Source of the DNA: Prochlorococcus marinus CUG1435
GTDB lineage: Bacteria; Cyanobacteriota; Cyanobacteriia; PCC-6307; Cyanobiaceae
Length of the DNA stretch: 64,000 nucleotides
Reading direction: 5' to 3'
NCBI GenBank assembly: GCA_017644375.1
Contig: JAEPLP010000001.1
Location: 1,348,001-1,412,000 of the forward strand
Under the pieces are notes generated by a model. It was given only the letters and a program-made list of their open reading frames with translations, did not search any database and was not told the DNA's origin. Of this stretch, positions 9,139 through 18,476 are shown piece after piece (position 1 is the stretch's first letter; every line of letters starts with the position of its first letter). Made by a program: the position numbers and the translations under genes.

Positions 9139-10203
9139 ATGAAAAAAAAAATTCCAGTTATTGTTGTTTCGGGATTTCTTGGTTCAGGTAAAACAACTTT
9201 TCTAAGGTATCTATTAACAGAGAGTAATAAAAAATTTGGTTTAATAATTAATGAATTTGGTGATGTTGGAATCGACGGTGATTTGATTAAAAGTTGTGAT
9301 AAATGTGATGAATCTGAAGACGACTGCGTTATTGAATTAAACAATGGATGTTTATGTTGTACTGTTCAAGATGATTTTGTTCCATCAATAAAAGCTCTCC
9401 TAGAATTTAATCCTCCTATCGAATCAATAATTATCGAAACAAGTGGCTTGGCACTACCAATTCCCTTAATTCAAGCACTTAACTGGCCTGAGATTAGGTC
9501 TTCTATCTATCTTGATGTAGTTGTTGGCATTGTTAATGGAGAATCAATGCTTAATGGTTCACCAATTAATGATTTAAATAAAATAACAAAACAATATAAT
9601 GAAACAGATAAAATTGATCACAACGCTACTATAGATGAACTTTTTGAGGAGCAACTAGAAGTTTCTGATATCGTTTTAGTCTCAAGATCAGATATCTTAA
9701 ATGATGATCAGTTTGACGTTGTAAAAAATAAAATTCAAGGAATTCTATACTCATCTACACCAGTCCTTAAATCCAAGAATGGCAAAATTGATTTAAATTA
9801 TCTATTTGACTTTAATTTTAAAAAAGAGACTTATAAAGAATTTTTAATGGAAGAACATGACCATAATCATGTTGAGCTTGTAACAGATTCATTTAAATTA
9901 AATTATTTCCTTGAAAAAAATGACTTTGAAAAGGAGATGTCAAAAATCTTGGATGAATTAAACATTCTTCGAATAAAAGGACGTATTTGGATACCAAACA
10001 AATCATTGCCTTTACAAATACAAATTGTTGGAAAGAAAATTAATACTTGGTTTGAAGAAGCTCCAGATGATTGTTGGAGACCAAATGATAATGCTGGGCT
10101 TGAATTAGTAATAATTTCCTTTGATGAAAAATCTATAAAAAATTTCAGTAGAAAAATTAAAGAGAAATTTAAGATTTTATGTGACCCAAAAATAGCAATT
10201 TGA
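9139..10203 (+). CDS. CobW/COG0523 family GTPase, probable metal chaperone
   Basis: 354 residues of the G3E GTPase family. Walker A is SGFLGSGKTTF (11-21), the metal-binding NNGCLCCTVQDD motif with CxCC is at about 68-79, and SRSD, resembling a base-recognition motif, is near 183-186. A His-rich patch EEHDHNHVEL precedes the C-terminal CobW domain. An additional CDKC pair (about 53-56) lies just before the CxCC loop. Members deliver Zn, Co or other metals to client enzymes; which metal is served here cannot be read from the sequence. It starts 9 bp after the pentapeptide gene and has no cobalamin-biosynthesis neighbours. Confidence 0.88.
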   Translation: MKKKIPVIVVSGFLGSGKTTFLRYLLTESNKKFGLIINEFGDVGIDGDLIKSCDKCDESEDDCVIELNNGCLCCTVQDDFVPSIKALLEFNPPIESIIIETSGLALPIPLIQALNWPEIRSSIYLDVVVGIVNGESMLNGSPINDLNKITKQYNETDKIDHNATIDELFEEQLEVSDIVLVSRSDILNDDQFDVVKNKIQGILYSSTPVLKSKNGKIDLNYLFDFNFKKETYKEFLMEEHDHNHVELVTDSFKLNYFLEKNDFEKEMSKILDELNILRIKGRIWIPNKSLPLQIQIVGKKINTWFEEAPDDCWRPNDNAGLELVIISFDEKSIKNFSRKIKEKFKILCDPKIAI

Positions 10204-10214
10204 CTTTATAGTTA

Positions 10215-10244
10215 GCTGTCGGGATACTAACTACAGTAGACAGC
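10215..10244 (+). promoter_or_regulatory. bulged stem-loop ahead of the zinc-finger micro-protein
   Basis: GCTGTC (10215-10220) pairs with GACAGC (10239-10244), and inside it TACT (10225-10228) pairs with AGTA (10235-10238), leaving a GGGA bulge and an AACTAC loop. It ends six bases before the ATG at 10250 and directly follows the CobW stop. No T-run follows, so it looks more like an RNA control or processing element than a terminator. Confidence 0.4.
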
Positions 10245-10249
10245 CCAAG

Positions 10250-10414
10250 ATGAAAAATCCAAAAATTACCTTAAAACAAATAATCTCTGACGACGTTACA
10301 TCAATTGATAAAATAAAATGTTCAAAATGTGGAGGGGCAGGAAATTTTAAAACACATGAAAATTCAAGGAGAACTTGTTTAGTTTGTTTTGGTAGAGGCT
10401 ACATAAACATTTAA
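10250..10414 (+). CDS. 54-aa DnaJ-type zinc-finger micro-protein
   Basis: 54-residue frame from ATG to TAA. It contains two CxxCxGxG-type motifs, CSKCGGAGNF (about 24-33) and CLVCFGRGYI (43-52), separated by a basic spacer. In DnaJ and plastid BSD2-like chaperones one zinc centre is built from exactly two such motifs, so this peptide is one isolated zinc centre with a 20-residue polar N-terminus. No J domain. It could be a small thiol or chaperone accessory factor, which is inference. It lies between cobW and purS on the same strand with a stem-loop just upstream. Confidence 0.7.
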   Translation: MKNPKITLKQIISDDVTSIDKIKCSKCGGAGNFKTHENSRRTCLVCFGRGYINI

Positions 10415-10511
10415 TAACTCAGAAAACCTTAAGGTAAAAATATTAGTTTATTAATCAATAGTTCTTTTTATTAAAATTTAAACTAATCTTCTATTAGAAA
10501 TTAATTTTTAA

Positions 10512-10766
10512 TTGGACCAATTTGCTGTAAAAGTTTTTGTAAGACTAAGACCCTCAGTTTTAGATCCAGCAGGGGAAGCTACCAAATCTGCTTCTATAAA
10601 ACTTGGAGCCGAGGGAATAAAATCATTACGTATAGGAAAAATGATTGAGGTAAAAATAGAAGGTAATGGTGAAAACGAAGTAAGAGAAAAAATTGATTTA
10701 TTGTGTGATAGGTTATTCGCAAATACTGTTATTGAAGATTATGAGTATTCACTAGAAAAATTATAA
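10512..10766 (+). CDS. purS: phosphoribosylformylglycinamidine synthase subunit PurS
   Basis: 84-residue small subunit of the three-part FGAM synthase (PurS-PurQ-PurL) of purine synthesis, which helps assemble the ammonia channel. Seen: the [18 protein letters not shown] opening, [19 protein letters not shown] in the middle and [20 protein letters not shown] at the end, all typical of PurS. The start is taken as TTG at 10512 because it gives the usual family N-terminus and there is no earlier ATG in frame. purQ starts 1 bp after its stop. Confidence 0.93.
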   Translation: MDQFAVKVFVRLRPSVLDPAGEATKSASIKLGAEGIKSLRIGKMIEVKIEGNGENEVREKIDLLCDRLFANTVIEDYEYSLEKL

Positions 10767-10767
10767 G

Positions 10768-11433
10768 ATGGATAATTTTACTGTAGGAGTTGTTGTCTTC
10801 CCTGGTTCTAATTGTGATCGTGATGTTTCATGGGCATTGGAAGGTTGTTTAGACATAAGAACAAAATACTTGTGGCATGAGTCTTCAGATTTAGGCGATG
10901 TAGATGCAATAGTTTTACCCGGAGGATTTAGCTATGGTGATTATTTAAGATGCGGAGCAATAGCGAGATTCTCTCCATTAATAAATGCTTTAGATGACTT
11001 TGTGAAAAGTGGAAGAAGAGTTTTAGGAATTTGTAATGGGTTCCAAATTTTGACTGAATCAGGCTTTTTGCCTGGTGCCCTTACTGCAAATAAAAATCTT
11101 AATTTCATCTGTGATGATGTTGAACTTGATATTGTTTCTTCAAAAGGAGGTTGGTTTAATGATGGAGGTGAAAAACAAACTATTAAGTTACCCATAGCGC
11201 ATGGGGAAGGAAGATATCATTGTGATTCTGATACTTTAAAAAAACTTTTAGATCATGAATTGATCGCTTTGAGATATAAAAATAATCCTAATGGATCCTC
11301 ATTCGACATAGCAGGTATAACTAATGAAAAGGGTAATGTTCTAGGTTTAATGCCTCATCCAGAGCGAGCATGTGACGAGACAATTGGTGGGACTGATGGT
11401 CTCTTTACATTAAAATCATTAATATTGAAATAA
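10768..11433 (+). CDS. purQ: phosphoribosylformylglycinamidine synthase subunit PurQ
   Basis: 221-residue glutaminase subunit of FGAM synthase, which supplies ammonia from glutamine to PurL. A class I amidotransferase fold is shown by [19 protein letters not shown] (about 51-69), the nucleophile elbow GICNGFQIL with Cys 89, and MPHPERA providing His 197 and Glu 199. ATG start, normal length. It forms an operon with purS, and transcription probably ends at the hairpin at 11432-11463. purL is not in the window. Confidence 0.97.
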   Translation: MDNFTVGVVVFPGSNCDRDVSWALEGCLDIRTKYLWHESSDLGDVDAIVLPGGFSYGDYLRCGAIARFSPLINALDDFVKSGRRVLGICNGFQILTESGFLPGALTANKNLNFICDDVELDIVSSKGGWFNDGGEKQTIKLPIAHGEGRYHCDSDTLKKLLDHELIALRYKNNPNGSSFDIAGITNEKGNVLGLMPHPERACDETIGGTDGLFTLKSLILK

Positions 11434-11463
11434 AAAAGACCCCCAATTTTGGAGGTCTTTTTT
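11432..11463. terminator. bidirectional intrinsic terminator (purQ / fbaA)
   Basis: The stem AAAAAAGACC pairs with GGTCTTTTTT around an inner CCC/GGA segment and an AATTTT loop. The A-run on one side and the T-run on the other let it work as a Rho-independent terminator on both strands. It lies exactly between the convergent purQ and class II aldolase genes. Confidence 0.85.
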
Positions 11464-11481
11464 ATTTGATTTGGGAAGAAA

Positions 11482-12555
11482 TTAAACATTAACTTTTACT
11501 TTTGGATCTAAATCACCTTTTGCGTAAAGATCAGCAAAGTAATTTGTGCTGTTTTGTTTGATCTTACTTGCTTGACCTTCGCACCAGAACTGCTTGTATC
11601 TATCAAGACAAACTTGCTTCATATATTTTCTAGCAGGTTTGTTGAAATGTCTTGGGTCAAAGTTTGCCTTATCAGCAAATGCTGCCTCTCTAACCGCGGC
11701 AGTGAAAGCAAGTCTGTTATCGGTATCAATGTTGACTTTCCTAACACCATTTCTTATTCCTTCTTGAATCTCTTCAACAGGAACACCATATGTTTGAGGG
11801 ATTTCACCACCATATTTATTAATGATATCCAACCATTCCTGAGGCACTGAACTAGATCCGTGCATTACAAGATGTGTATTTGGAAGTGCTTTATGTATCT
11901 CAGCAATTCTACTTATTGCAAGAACTTCTCCTGTTGGCTTCCTTGTGAATTTATATGCACCATGACTTGTACCTATCGCAATTGCTAATGCATCAACTTT
12001 TGTTTTGGCAACAAAATCTGCCGCTTCTTCAGGATCAGTCAAAAGCATATCTGTAGAAAGTTCACCTTCAAATCCATGACCATCTTCTGCCTCACCCTTT
12101 CCTGTTTCTAATGAACCTAAGCAACCCAACTCTCCTTCAACACTAACTCCAACTGAATGAGCAAAATCTACTACTTTTTTAGTAACTGCAACATTATATT
12201 CGTAACTAGCGGGCGTTTTTGCATCTGCCTCTAGAGAACCATCCATCATTACTGATGTGAAGCCATTTATTGCTGCTGAATAGCATGTTGATGGCTCATT
12301 ACCATGGTCTTGGTGCATTACCACAGGGATATTAGGATATGTTTCTGTGGCAGCAATGATTAGATGACGTAGGAAAATTTCTCCTGCGTAATTTCTTGCC
12401 CCTCTTGAAGCTTGGAGGATTACAGGACTATCAGTTTCATATGCTGCTTCCATGATTGCTTGAACTTGCTCAAGATTATTAACATTGAAAGCTGGAATAC
12501 CGTAACCATTCTCAGCAGCGTGATCTAAAAGTAGTCTTAGTGGAACGAGGGCCAT
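11482..12555 (-). CDS. fbaA: fructose-bisphosphate aldolase, class II
   Basis: Zinc-dependent aldolase for Calvin cycle and glycolysis/gluconeogenesis; class II enzymes of cyanobacteria also condense erythrose-4-phosphate with DHAP to sedoheptulose-1,7-bisphosphate (family knowledge). The 357-residue protein shows [13 protein letters not shown], with metal and catalytic His 81, Asp 83 and His 84, [11 protein letters not shown], a glycine-rich phosphate loop HGSSSVP and [13 protein letters not shown]. The C-terminal tail is typical of the Calvin-cycle type (CbbA). It lies immediately downstream of the unrelated class I aldolase on the same strand, with 149 bp between them. Confidence 0.96.
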   Translation of the reverse strand: MALVPLRLLLDHAAENGYGIPAFNVNNLEQVQAIMEAAYETDSPVILQASRGARNYAGEIFLRHLIIAATETYPNIPVVMHQDHGNEPSTCYSAAINGFTSVMMDGSLEADAKTPASYEYNVAVTKKVVDFAHSVGVSVEGELGCLGSLETGKGEAEDGHGFEGELSTDMLLTDPEEAADFVAKTKVDALAIAIGTSHGAYKFTRKPTGEVLAISRIAEIHKALPNTHLVMHGSSSVPQEWLDIINKYGGEIPQTYGVPVEEIQEGIRNGVRKVNIDTDNRLAFTAAVREAAFADKANFDPRHFNKPARKYMKQVCLDRYKQFWCEGQASKIKQNSTNYFADLYAKGDLDPKVKVNV

Positions 12556-12704
12556 AATTAAAATTAGTTAAATGCTCTATGTAAAACATATGTTTCCGCG
12601 AGTTTAGTATAAAGAGGTATCAAATGTCACGTCATTAGATATACAAAATACCAAATTCAAGAAACTAATTTTATGAACCAGGGTATATTTTTAGAATTTT
12701 TTGG

Positions 12705-13772
12705 TTAATAAGTGTAGCCTGCTACAAACAATTGCTCATCAGATGAAGGTTGAGATCCAGCTACATAGGCACCTTTTGAAGCTTCAGAGTTTGCTTGAGC
12801 TCTTGCTATTAATGCTTTTTGACCACCTTCAATATCGCTTCCTTTCCAGGCTTTTAAGCATGAGTGCTGTAATGCTCTTCCATAGGAGAACGAAATATTC
12901 CATAAAGCTTTCCTGTAAAGAGTGTTCATATTATTTAAGTAAACAGAAGCAGCTTCTTCGCTTAACCCTCCTGATAAGAAAACTATTCCAGGAACAGATG
13001 CAGGAACGCATCTTTCCATAGTTCTGATTGTCATTTCAGCAACTTTCATAGGATCAGCCTTTGTTGGACAATCTGCTCCATTAACAGTCATAGATGGTTT
13101 TAATAGAGTTCCTTCTAGAAAAACTCCATTTGCTTGACAGGCAATATAAACCTGCTTTATTACTTCTTCTTGGACTTCAGCAGTTTTTTCAATAGTATGA
13201 TCACCGTCCATTAAGATTTCAGGTTCAATAATTGGCACTAAACCAGATTCTTGAACTGATCTTGCATACCTCGCTAATCCCCAAGCATTCTCTTGAATTG
13301 ATAGTTTTGAAGGACAACCATCATTTGTAATCTGCAGAACTGCTCTCCACTTTGCAAATCTTGCGCCTTGTTCATAATATTTTGCTGCTCTTTCAACTAA
13401 CCCATCCAGGCCAGAACAAAAAGTTTCTACATCTCCTGCTCCCGGGAGTGGATTTAGACCTTTATCGACCTTTATACCTGGAATAATACCTAAATCATTT
13501 AGTTTTTTAACCATTGACTCACCATCTTGGTGATTCTGATAAAGAGTTTCTTCGAAGAGGATTGCTCCACTTATGTATTTCCCAAGATCTTTTGTTGTAA
13601 AAAGCATTCCTCTATAAGCTTTCCTATTGTCTTCAGTATTCTCAACACCAATTCCAGCGAGTCTTTTCCCTACTGTTTTAGTGGATTCATCTACTGCTAA
13701 TATCCCTTTTCCTTTAGAAGCTAATAATTGAGCATTTTTTTTAAGCTCATTTTTGTAATAATTTAAAGCCAT
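12705..13772 (-). CDS. fda: fructose-bisphosphate aldolase, class I
   Basis: 355-residue Schiff-base aldolase homologous to the eukaryotic muscle/plastid type. Seen: ILAVDESTKTVGKRL (about 24-38), ARFAKWRAVL with the active-site Lys about 141, IEPEILMDGDH, and FLEGTLLKPSMT with the Schiff-base Lys at about 225. The C-terminus ends in Tyr, as in the eukaryotic enzymes where that Tyr takes part in catalysis. It duplicates the activity of the neighbouring class II enzyme but needs no zinc. A long spacer before the class II gene leaves room for separate promoters. Confidence 0.95.
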   Translation of the reverse strand: MALNYYKNELKKNAQLLASKGKGILAVDESTKTVGKRLAGIGVENTEDNRKAYRGMLFTTKDLGKYISGAILFEETLYQNHQDGESMVKKLNDLGIIPGIKVDKGLNPLPGAGDVETFCSGLDGLVERAAKYYEQGARFAKWRAVLQITNDGCPSKLSIQENAWGLARYARSVQESGLVPIIEPEILMDGDHTIEKTAEVQEEVIKQVYIACQANGVFLEGTLLKPSMTVNGADCPTKADPMKVAEMTIRTMERCVPASVPGIVFLSGGLSEEAASVYLNNMNTLYRKALWNISFSYGRALQHSCLKAWKGSDIEGGQKALIARAQANSEASKGAYVAGSQPSSDEQLFVAGYTY

Positions 13773-13876
13773 TCTTTAATAAATTTAATTCATTTGATTT
13801 TTCCAGAATATGAATAAAAAATAAAATTAATCTAATACTTTTTCGGGTGATAATTGCTACTTATGAATGTATAACC

Positions 13877-14971
13877 TTAAATTTTAATCCTTAATCCACT
13901 TTTCGATGATTCTCTTATGGCTTCGCAAACTTTATGACTGGCAAGTCCCTCGCATAAGCCTGGAATAATGGGTGTTTTATTTAAGATACTCTCAGCCCAT
14001 AAATTTTGAATTCTCAAAACTGGAGCTATCCTCCCATCAGTCCATGTTTTTTCAAAATTAAAACTTGCGTCTGCAGTTAGATTTTGTATTTTATTTTCTT
14101 TGTTTGAATATTTCAAATTAAAGCCATGTACGTAATCTTTTTGGTTCTCGCTTTTGAGAATAAGTGAGCCTTCGCTTCCATATATTTCTAAACTAAATCC
14201 TCTACCGTTTTTAGAAATCGATGATAAAGAAACCTGACATGGAATTAGATTGGAGCTGTAGTTTGATATTTCTATATTAGCGAGACAAACATCCTCGCTA
14301 GTAACATCATTTAAATCAGATGAATTAGGTAAAGGTCTTTTTTTTATTGATGTTGCTAACTTACCAGATACATTTATTGATTCTCCAAAAAACCAATTCA
14401 ACATGTCGAATGCGTGAGTACCTAAGGCACCAATAACTCCTCCTCCTTTCTCTTCCACGGAATACCAATTCCAGGCTCTTTTAGGATCGGACCTACTGCC
14501 CATTAACCAATCCAATTTGACTAAATATATATCTCCTAAAATATTTCCATCAATAAGTTTTTTTGTCTGAAGAAAAAGGGGTACTGCTCTATATTCGAAA
14601 TCAACACATACGCTTAAGTTATTAATTAAAGATATTCTATGAAGCTCTTCAATTTCAGAGGAGGATATTGAAACGGGTTTTTCTAGTAATAAATTTTTAT
14701 TATTCTCAAGTGCCTTTTTTGCTAATTTAAATCTTGATTCAGGAGGGGTAGCGATTATAATTCCATCAATTTCTGGAGATTTAATTAAGTCTTCCCAATC
14801 ATGAAAAAATTTTAAACCCGTTTCTTCTTCTAATATCGATTTTTGCCTTTTCTCGTAATGATAAATAGCTACAGGAGTTAAATAATCCGACTCTTTTAAT
14901 GCCTCTAAATGAACTTTTTTACCAAACCCTACTCCTGCGAGTGCTATTTTTAATTTATTTTTAGTATTCAT
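13877..14971 (-). CDS. Gfo/Idh/MocA family oxidoreductase
   Basis: 364 residues with the two-domain architecture of this NAD(P)-dependent sugar or bilin oxidoreductase family. The N-terminal Rossmann motif is ALAGVGFGKKVHLEAL (about 10-25), the catalytic EKP is in LLEKPVSIS (95-103), and GGGVIGALGTHAFDML lies mid-protein. A C-terminal beta-sheet substrate domain follows. The substrate is not recognisable from sequence. It starts 2 bp after the preceding secreted-protein gene and closes the accD operon. Confidence 0.88.
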   Translation of the reverse strand: MNTKNKLKIALAGVGFGKKVHLEALKESDYLTPVAIYHYEKRQKSILEEETGLKFFHDWEDLIKSPEIDGIIIATPPESRFKLAKKALENNKNLLLEKPVSISSSEIEELHRISLINNLSVCVDFEYRAVPLFLQTKKLIDGNILGDIYLVKLDWLMGSRSDPKRAWNWYSVEEKGGGVIGALGTHAFDMLNWFFGESINVSGKLATSIKKRPLPNSSDLNDVTSEDVCLANIEISNYSSNLIPCQVSLSSISKNGRGFSLEIYGSEGSLILKSENQKDYVHGFNLKYSNKENKIQNLTADASFNFEKTWTDGRIAPVLRIQNLWAESILNKTPIIPGLCEGLASHKVCEAIRESSKSGLRIKI

Positions 14972-14973
14972 TT

Positions 14974-15366
14974 TTATCCATTAAAAAACTCTGAACAGCT
15001 ATTTTCAATAACAACATCTATTAGTTCATCATTATTAGAAGTTTGCCATTTTGAATTAAATTGAGGTATTCCATTTATCGAAGTATCTTTGAACTTTTTT
15101 TCATCGCAATTAATTCTCATTACGTAAAGCGATAACTCTTCATCATCATCAGAATTAGTTGGATTTTTAAAGAACTTTGTTAAGACACTTATTTCACCAT
15201 TCGGAAGCAGTTTGATACTGCCTTTATCAAGCCATTCTTTCCCTTTATTATTCTCTTTTAGGAGGACCCAGTCAACATTGCCTATCCCGTAAGAATATGA
15301 GGCAAAATTTAAAATAAAAAATAAAAGGCTTAGAGAAAAATAAAAGAAATTTGAAAAAATTTTCAT
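14974..15366 (-). CDS. secreted hypothetical protein, possibly adhesin-E-like
   Basis: 130 residues from the ATG at 15366, which overlaps nothing and lies 1 bp past the accD stop; an upstream in-frame start (15402) would overlap accD. Residues 1-26 are a signal peptide (MKIFSNFFYFSLSLLFFILN core). The mature part reads WVLLKENNKGKEWLDKGSIKL and later YVMRINCDEKK, a layout like the Surface-adhesin protein E family (small extracytoplasmic beta proteins). Two Cys (in INCDEK and NSCSEF) could form a disulfide. The family assignment is tentative and the function unknown. Confidence 0.65.
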   Translation of the reverse strand: MKIFSNFFYFSLSLLFFILNFASYSYGIGNVDWVLLKENNKGKEWLDKGSIKLLPNGEISVLTKFFKNPTNSDDDEELSLYVMRINCDEKKFKDTSINGIPQFNSKWQTSNNDELIDVVIENSCSEFFNG

Positions 15367-15367
15367 T

Positions 15368-16249
15368 TTATATATTTGCTTTTGAAAGTTCTTTAACACC
15401 ATGAATTTTTAGAATTTTAGTCAGAGTATCCTTCAGATCTTTCCTTTTAACTATTACATCAACAAAACCATGCTCAAGTAGATATTCAGCTGTTTGAAAA
15501 TTATCGGGTAATTTTTCTCTTAATGTTTGTTCTATAACCCTTCTTCCAGCAAATCCAATAAGAGCTTTAGGTTCTGCCAAAATTAAATCACCTAACATTG
15601 CAAAGCTTGCTGTTACCCCCCCAGTGGTTGGATGAGTTAATAACGGCATATATAGTAGATTTTTTTCTTTATGTTTTTTTAATGCTCCAGATATTTTTGC
15701 CATTTGCATGAGACTTAACATGCCTTCTTGCATCCTGGCTCCTCCTGATGCGCAAACAATAAGGATTGGAAAATTTTCTAAAGTTGCTCTCTCAATTATC
15801 CTTGTAATTTTTTCACCAACTACTGAACCCATGGATCCTCCCATAAATCTAAAATCCATAACAGCTAATGCTAAAGGCATTGAATTTACAGAACAAATAC
15901 CTGTTACGACTCCGTCTCTTAAACCTGTACCTGCTTGACTTTCTTTAATACGATCAGCATATGATCTTCTATCTTTAAAACCTAAAGGATCTGTGGGACT
16001 TAGTGAACTATCAAACTCTTCGAATGAATTTTTGTCAGCAATTATATTTATCCTTTCATCGCTATTAATCCTATTGTGGTGTCCACAATTGCTACAAACA
16101 TTGAAATTTGAAATTAGGTCTTTTCTATAGGCTACTTGCGAACATTCTGAACATTTAACCCACAAACCATCTCCCTCATCAGTATCTTGCGAAACTTTTC
16201 CAACAAATTGATCTTTACGCCTTGCGGCAAACCAGTCGATTAATGACAC
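15368..16249 (-). CDS. accD: acetyl-CoA carboxylase carboxyltransferase subunit beta
   Basis: 293 residues. Transfers carboxyl from biotin-BCCP to acetyl-CoA together with AccA, the first step of fatty acid synthesis. The N-terminal zinc ribbon has Cys 33, 36, 52 and 55 (CSEC ... CSNC). The crotonase-fold core shows [51 protein letters not shown] and [12 protein letters not shown] start; typical length. The other ACC subunits are outside the window. Confidence 0.97.
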   Translation of the reverse strand: MSLIDWFAARRKDQFVGKVSQDTDEGDGLWVKCSECSQVAYRKDLISNFNVCSNCGHHNRINSDERINIIADKNSFEEFDSSLSPTDPLGFKDRRSYADRIKESQAGTGLRDGVVTGICSVNSMPLALAVMDFRFMGGSMGSVVGEKITRIIERATLENFPILIVCASGGARMQEGMLSLMQMAKISGALKKHKEKNLLYMPLLTHPTTGGVTASFAMLGDLILAEPKALIGFAGRRVIEQTLREKLPDNFQTAEYLLEHGFVDVIVKRKDLKDTLTKILKIHGVKELSKANI

Positions 16250-16389
16250 AATTTTAGCTTTTTTTTCTATTTAAATCCAAACAAGGTACTTTTATCAAGA
16301 AAGATATATAAAAATTAGAGATTTTTAGATTAGAAACTCCTCAAAATTAAAAAAGATAATTATTTGAGTTGATAATCGAAAATTAATTG

Positions 16390-17286
16390 TTATTTATTTT
16401 TCTCCTCAATCATTTTATGAATTATTGGAGTAAGAATTAGTTCCATTGCGAACCCCATTTTTCCACCATTTACAACGATACTTGTTGGACTTGACATAAA
16501 TGAATCGTTAATCATGCCAAGCAAGTATTGAAAATCAATCCCCCATTTTTCTCTCGCCCCTTTCCTGAAATGTATGATTACAAAACTTTCATCAGGAGTT
16601 GGGATATTTCTGCAAATGAAGGGATTGGAAGTGTCAATTGTGGGAATTCTTTGGAAGTTAATATCGGTTTTGCTGAATTGTGGACAAATGTGATTTATAT
16701 AATCAGGCATTCTTCTCAATATAGTATCCACAATTGTTTCTGCTGAGTAACCTCTTTCTGCATTATCTCTATGGATTTTTTGAATCCACTCTAAATTTGT
16801 AATCGGGACAACACCAACAAGTAAATCAGCATAAGATGCCACATCGTAGCCATCACCTTCTACTCCTCCATGCAAACCTTCATAAAAAAGTACGTCTGTT
16901 CCCTCAGGAATATCTTCCCAAGGAGTAAATTGCCCAGGTTCTAAGGATGTCCCAAGTCTTGTATTATGCTCTTCTGCTTCTTCAAGACTATGTAGATAAT
17001 ATCTTTTCTTTCCTCCTCCAGTTTCACCATAGATTTTAAAAAGTTCTTCTAGCTTGTCAAAAAGATTAGCCTCTGGACCAAAGTGAGAAAAATTTTCACC
17101 TTTTGAAAGAGCCTCTGCCATAGCTTTTTTCATAGGCATTCTTTCAAACCTGTGGTAACTATCACCTTCTACAACTGCGGGAACAATATCTTCTCTGGCA
17201 AAAATATGCTCAAAGGCTCTTTTTACTGTACTTGTTCCTGCTCCTGAAGATCCTGTTACAGCGACTACTGGATGACGTTTTGACAT
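16390..17286 (-). CDS. prk: phosphoribulokinase, bacterial class I type
   Basis: Makes ribulose-1,5-bisphosphate from ribulose-5-phosphate and ATP, the Calvin-cycle step feeding RuBisCO. The 298-residue protein has the P-loop GSSGAGTSTVKRAF (12-25), EGDSYHRF (about 39-46), FYEGLHGG and LEWIQKIHRD. The P-loop and length match the proteobacterial class I enzymes. They do not match the longer plant/beta-cyanobacterial class II form, whose P-loop carries a redox-active Cys. Only two Cys are visible (in HICPQF and FICRNI), so thioredoxin/CP12 control of the classic kind is not supported by the sequence. Confidence 0.95.
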   Translation of the reverse strand: MSKRHPVVAVTGSSGAGTSTVKRAFEHIFAREDIVPAVVEGDSYHRFERMPMKKAMAEALSKGENFSHFGPEANLFDKLEELFKIYGETGGGKKRYYLHSLEEAEEHNTRLGTSLEPGQFTPWEDIPEGTDVLFYEGLHGGVEGDGYDVASYADLLVGVVPITNLEWIQKIHRDNAERGYSAETIVDTILRRMPDYINHICPQFSKTDINFQRIPTIDTSNPFICRNIPTPDESFVIIHFRKGAREKWGIDFQYLLGMINDSFMSSPTSIVVNGGKMGFAMELILTPIIHKMIEEKNK

Positions 17287-17374
17287 TTTTTAAAAACAAT
17301 ATTTAATGATTCTGACAGGTCATATGCCAACTTTATGTTTTACTTGAAAATATTTTTTTATTTATTAATTTTTT

Positions 17375-18448
17375 TTATATTTCTTCTATTATTTTATCTC
17401 CGATTTCACTACAAGATAAAACTTCAGAAGACTCATCAGCTAAATCGGCTGTTCTAAATCCGTTTGATAATACTTTATCAATAGCAGTTTCTAAATTTTC
17501 TGCCGCTTTTTCTTCTTTTAATCCAATTTTTAACATCATGGAAGCAGATAAAAGCATTGCAATAGGATTTGCAATATTTTTACCGGCTATATCAGGAGCT
17601 GATCCATGAACAGGTTCAAAAACTCCTGGACCATTGTTGTTTAGAGAAGCAGATGGAAGCATACCAATAGAGCCAGTTAACATTGCAGCTAAATCGCTTA
17701 AAATATCACCAAATAAATTACTAGTTAAAATCACATCAAATTGACTAGGATCTCTAACTAACTGCATTGCTGCATTATCAACGTACATATTGCTGAGAGA
17801 TATATTTTTATCTTTTGAGGTGATATTTAAAACTGTATCTCTCCACAATTGACTAACCTCAAGAACGTTTGATTTATCAACAGAACATATTTTTTTATTT
17901 CTTTGGTTAGCAATTTTTATTGCAATTTCTGTTATTCTCTCTATTTCGGCCGAATCATAAACCATCGTATTGAAAGCTTTTGGGATTTTTGTATTTGTTA
18001 TATGGCCTCTTGGTTTTCCAAAATAAATACCCCCTATTAATTCTCTTACAACAATAAGATCTACATTCTCAACGATTTCTTTTTTTAACGTACTTGCATC
18101 TAATAGAGATTTTCTTATTTTGACAGGCCTTATATTTGCGAAAAGGTTTAGAGCAGATCTTAACTTTAATAATCCACTTTCTGGTCTAAATTCTCTTTCA
18201 AGAGAGTCATATTTAATATCTCCAACACATGCTAAAAGTACAGCATCACTTTTTTTGCATTGATCTAGTGTCTCATCTGGAGCAGGAGTCCCATGTTTTT
18301 CAAAAGCTATCCCCCCAAATAATTTTTCAATTATCTCAATCTCAAAATTATGATTTTTTGAAAGCTTTTTTAAAACTTTTTTTGAAACTTCTGATATCTC
18401 TGGTCCAATTCCATCACCTGACAATAGAACAATCTTATATTTCTTCAT
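17375..18448 (-). CDS. leuB: 3-isopropylmalate dehydrogenase
   Basis: 357 residues. Oxidative decarboxylation of 3-isopropylmalate with NAD+ in leucine synthesis. Seen: SGDGIGPEI (about 10-18), LKLRSALNLFANIRPV, VVRELIGGIYFG, the metal-binding NLFGDILSDLAAMLTGS, and GSAPDIAGKNIANPIAMLLS near the C-terminus. Length and start are typical. Downstream of lpxD on the same strand with a 28-bp gap. Confidence 0.96.
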   Translation of the reverse strand: MKKYKIVLLSGDGIGPEISEVSKKVLKKLSKNHNFEIEIIEKLFGGIAFEKHGTPAPDETLDQCKKSDAVLLACVGDIKYDSLEREFRPESGLLKLRSALNLFANIRPVKIRKSLLDASTLKKEIVENVDLIVVRELIGGIYFGKPRGHITNTKIPKAFNTMVYDSAEIERITEIAIKIANQRNKKICSVDKSNVLEVSQLWRDTVLNITSKDKNISLSNMYVDNAAMQLVRDPSQFDVILTSNLFGDILSDLAAMLTGSIGMLPSASLNNNGPGVFEPVHGSAPDIAGKNIANPIAMLLSASMMLKIGLKEEKAAENLETAIDKVLSNGFRTADLADESSEVLSCSEIGDKIIEEI

Positions 18449-18476
18449 TTAAATTTTTGTTTAATAGAACAATAAA

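Noticed and set aside
12701-13021. 106-codon frame antisense to the class I aldolase
   Set aside because: Leu/Arg-rich sequence produced by the reverse reading of a conserved gene; no start signal or domain.
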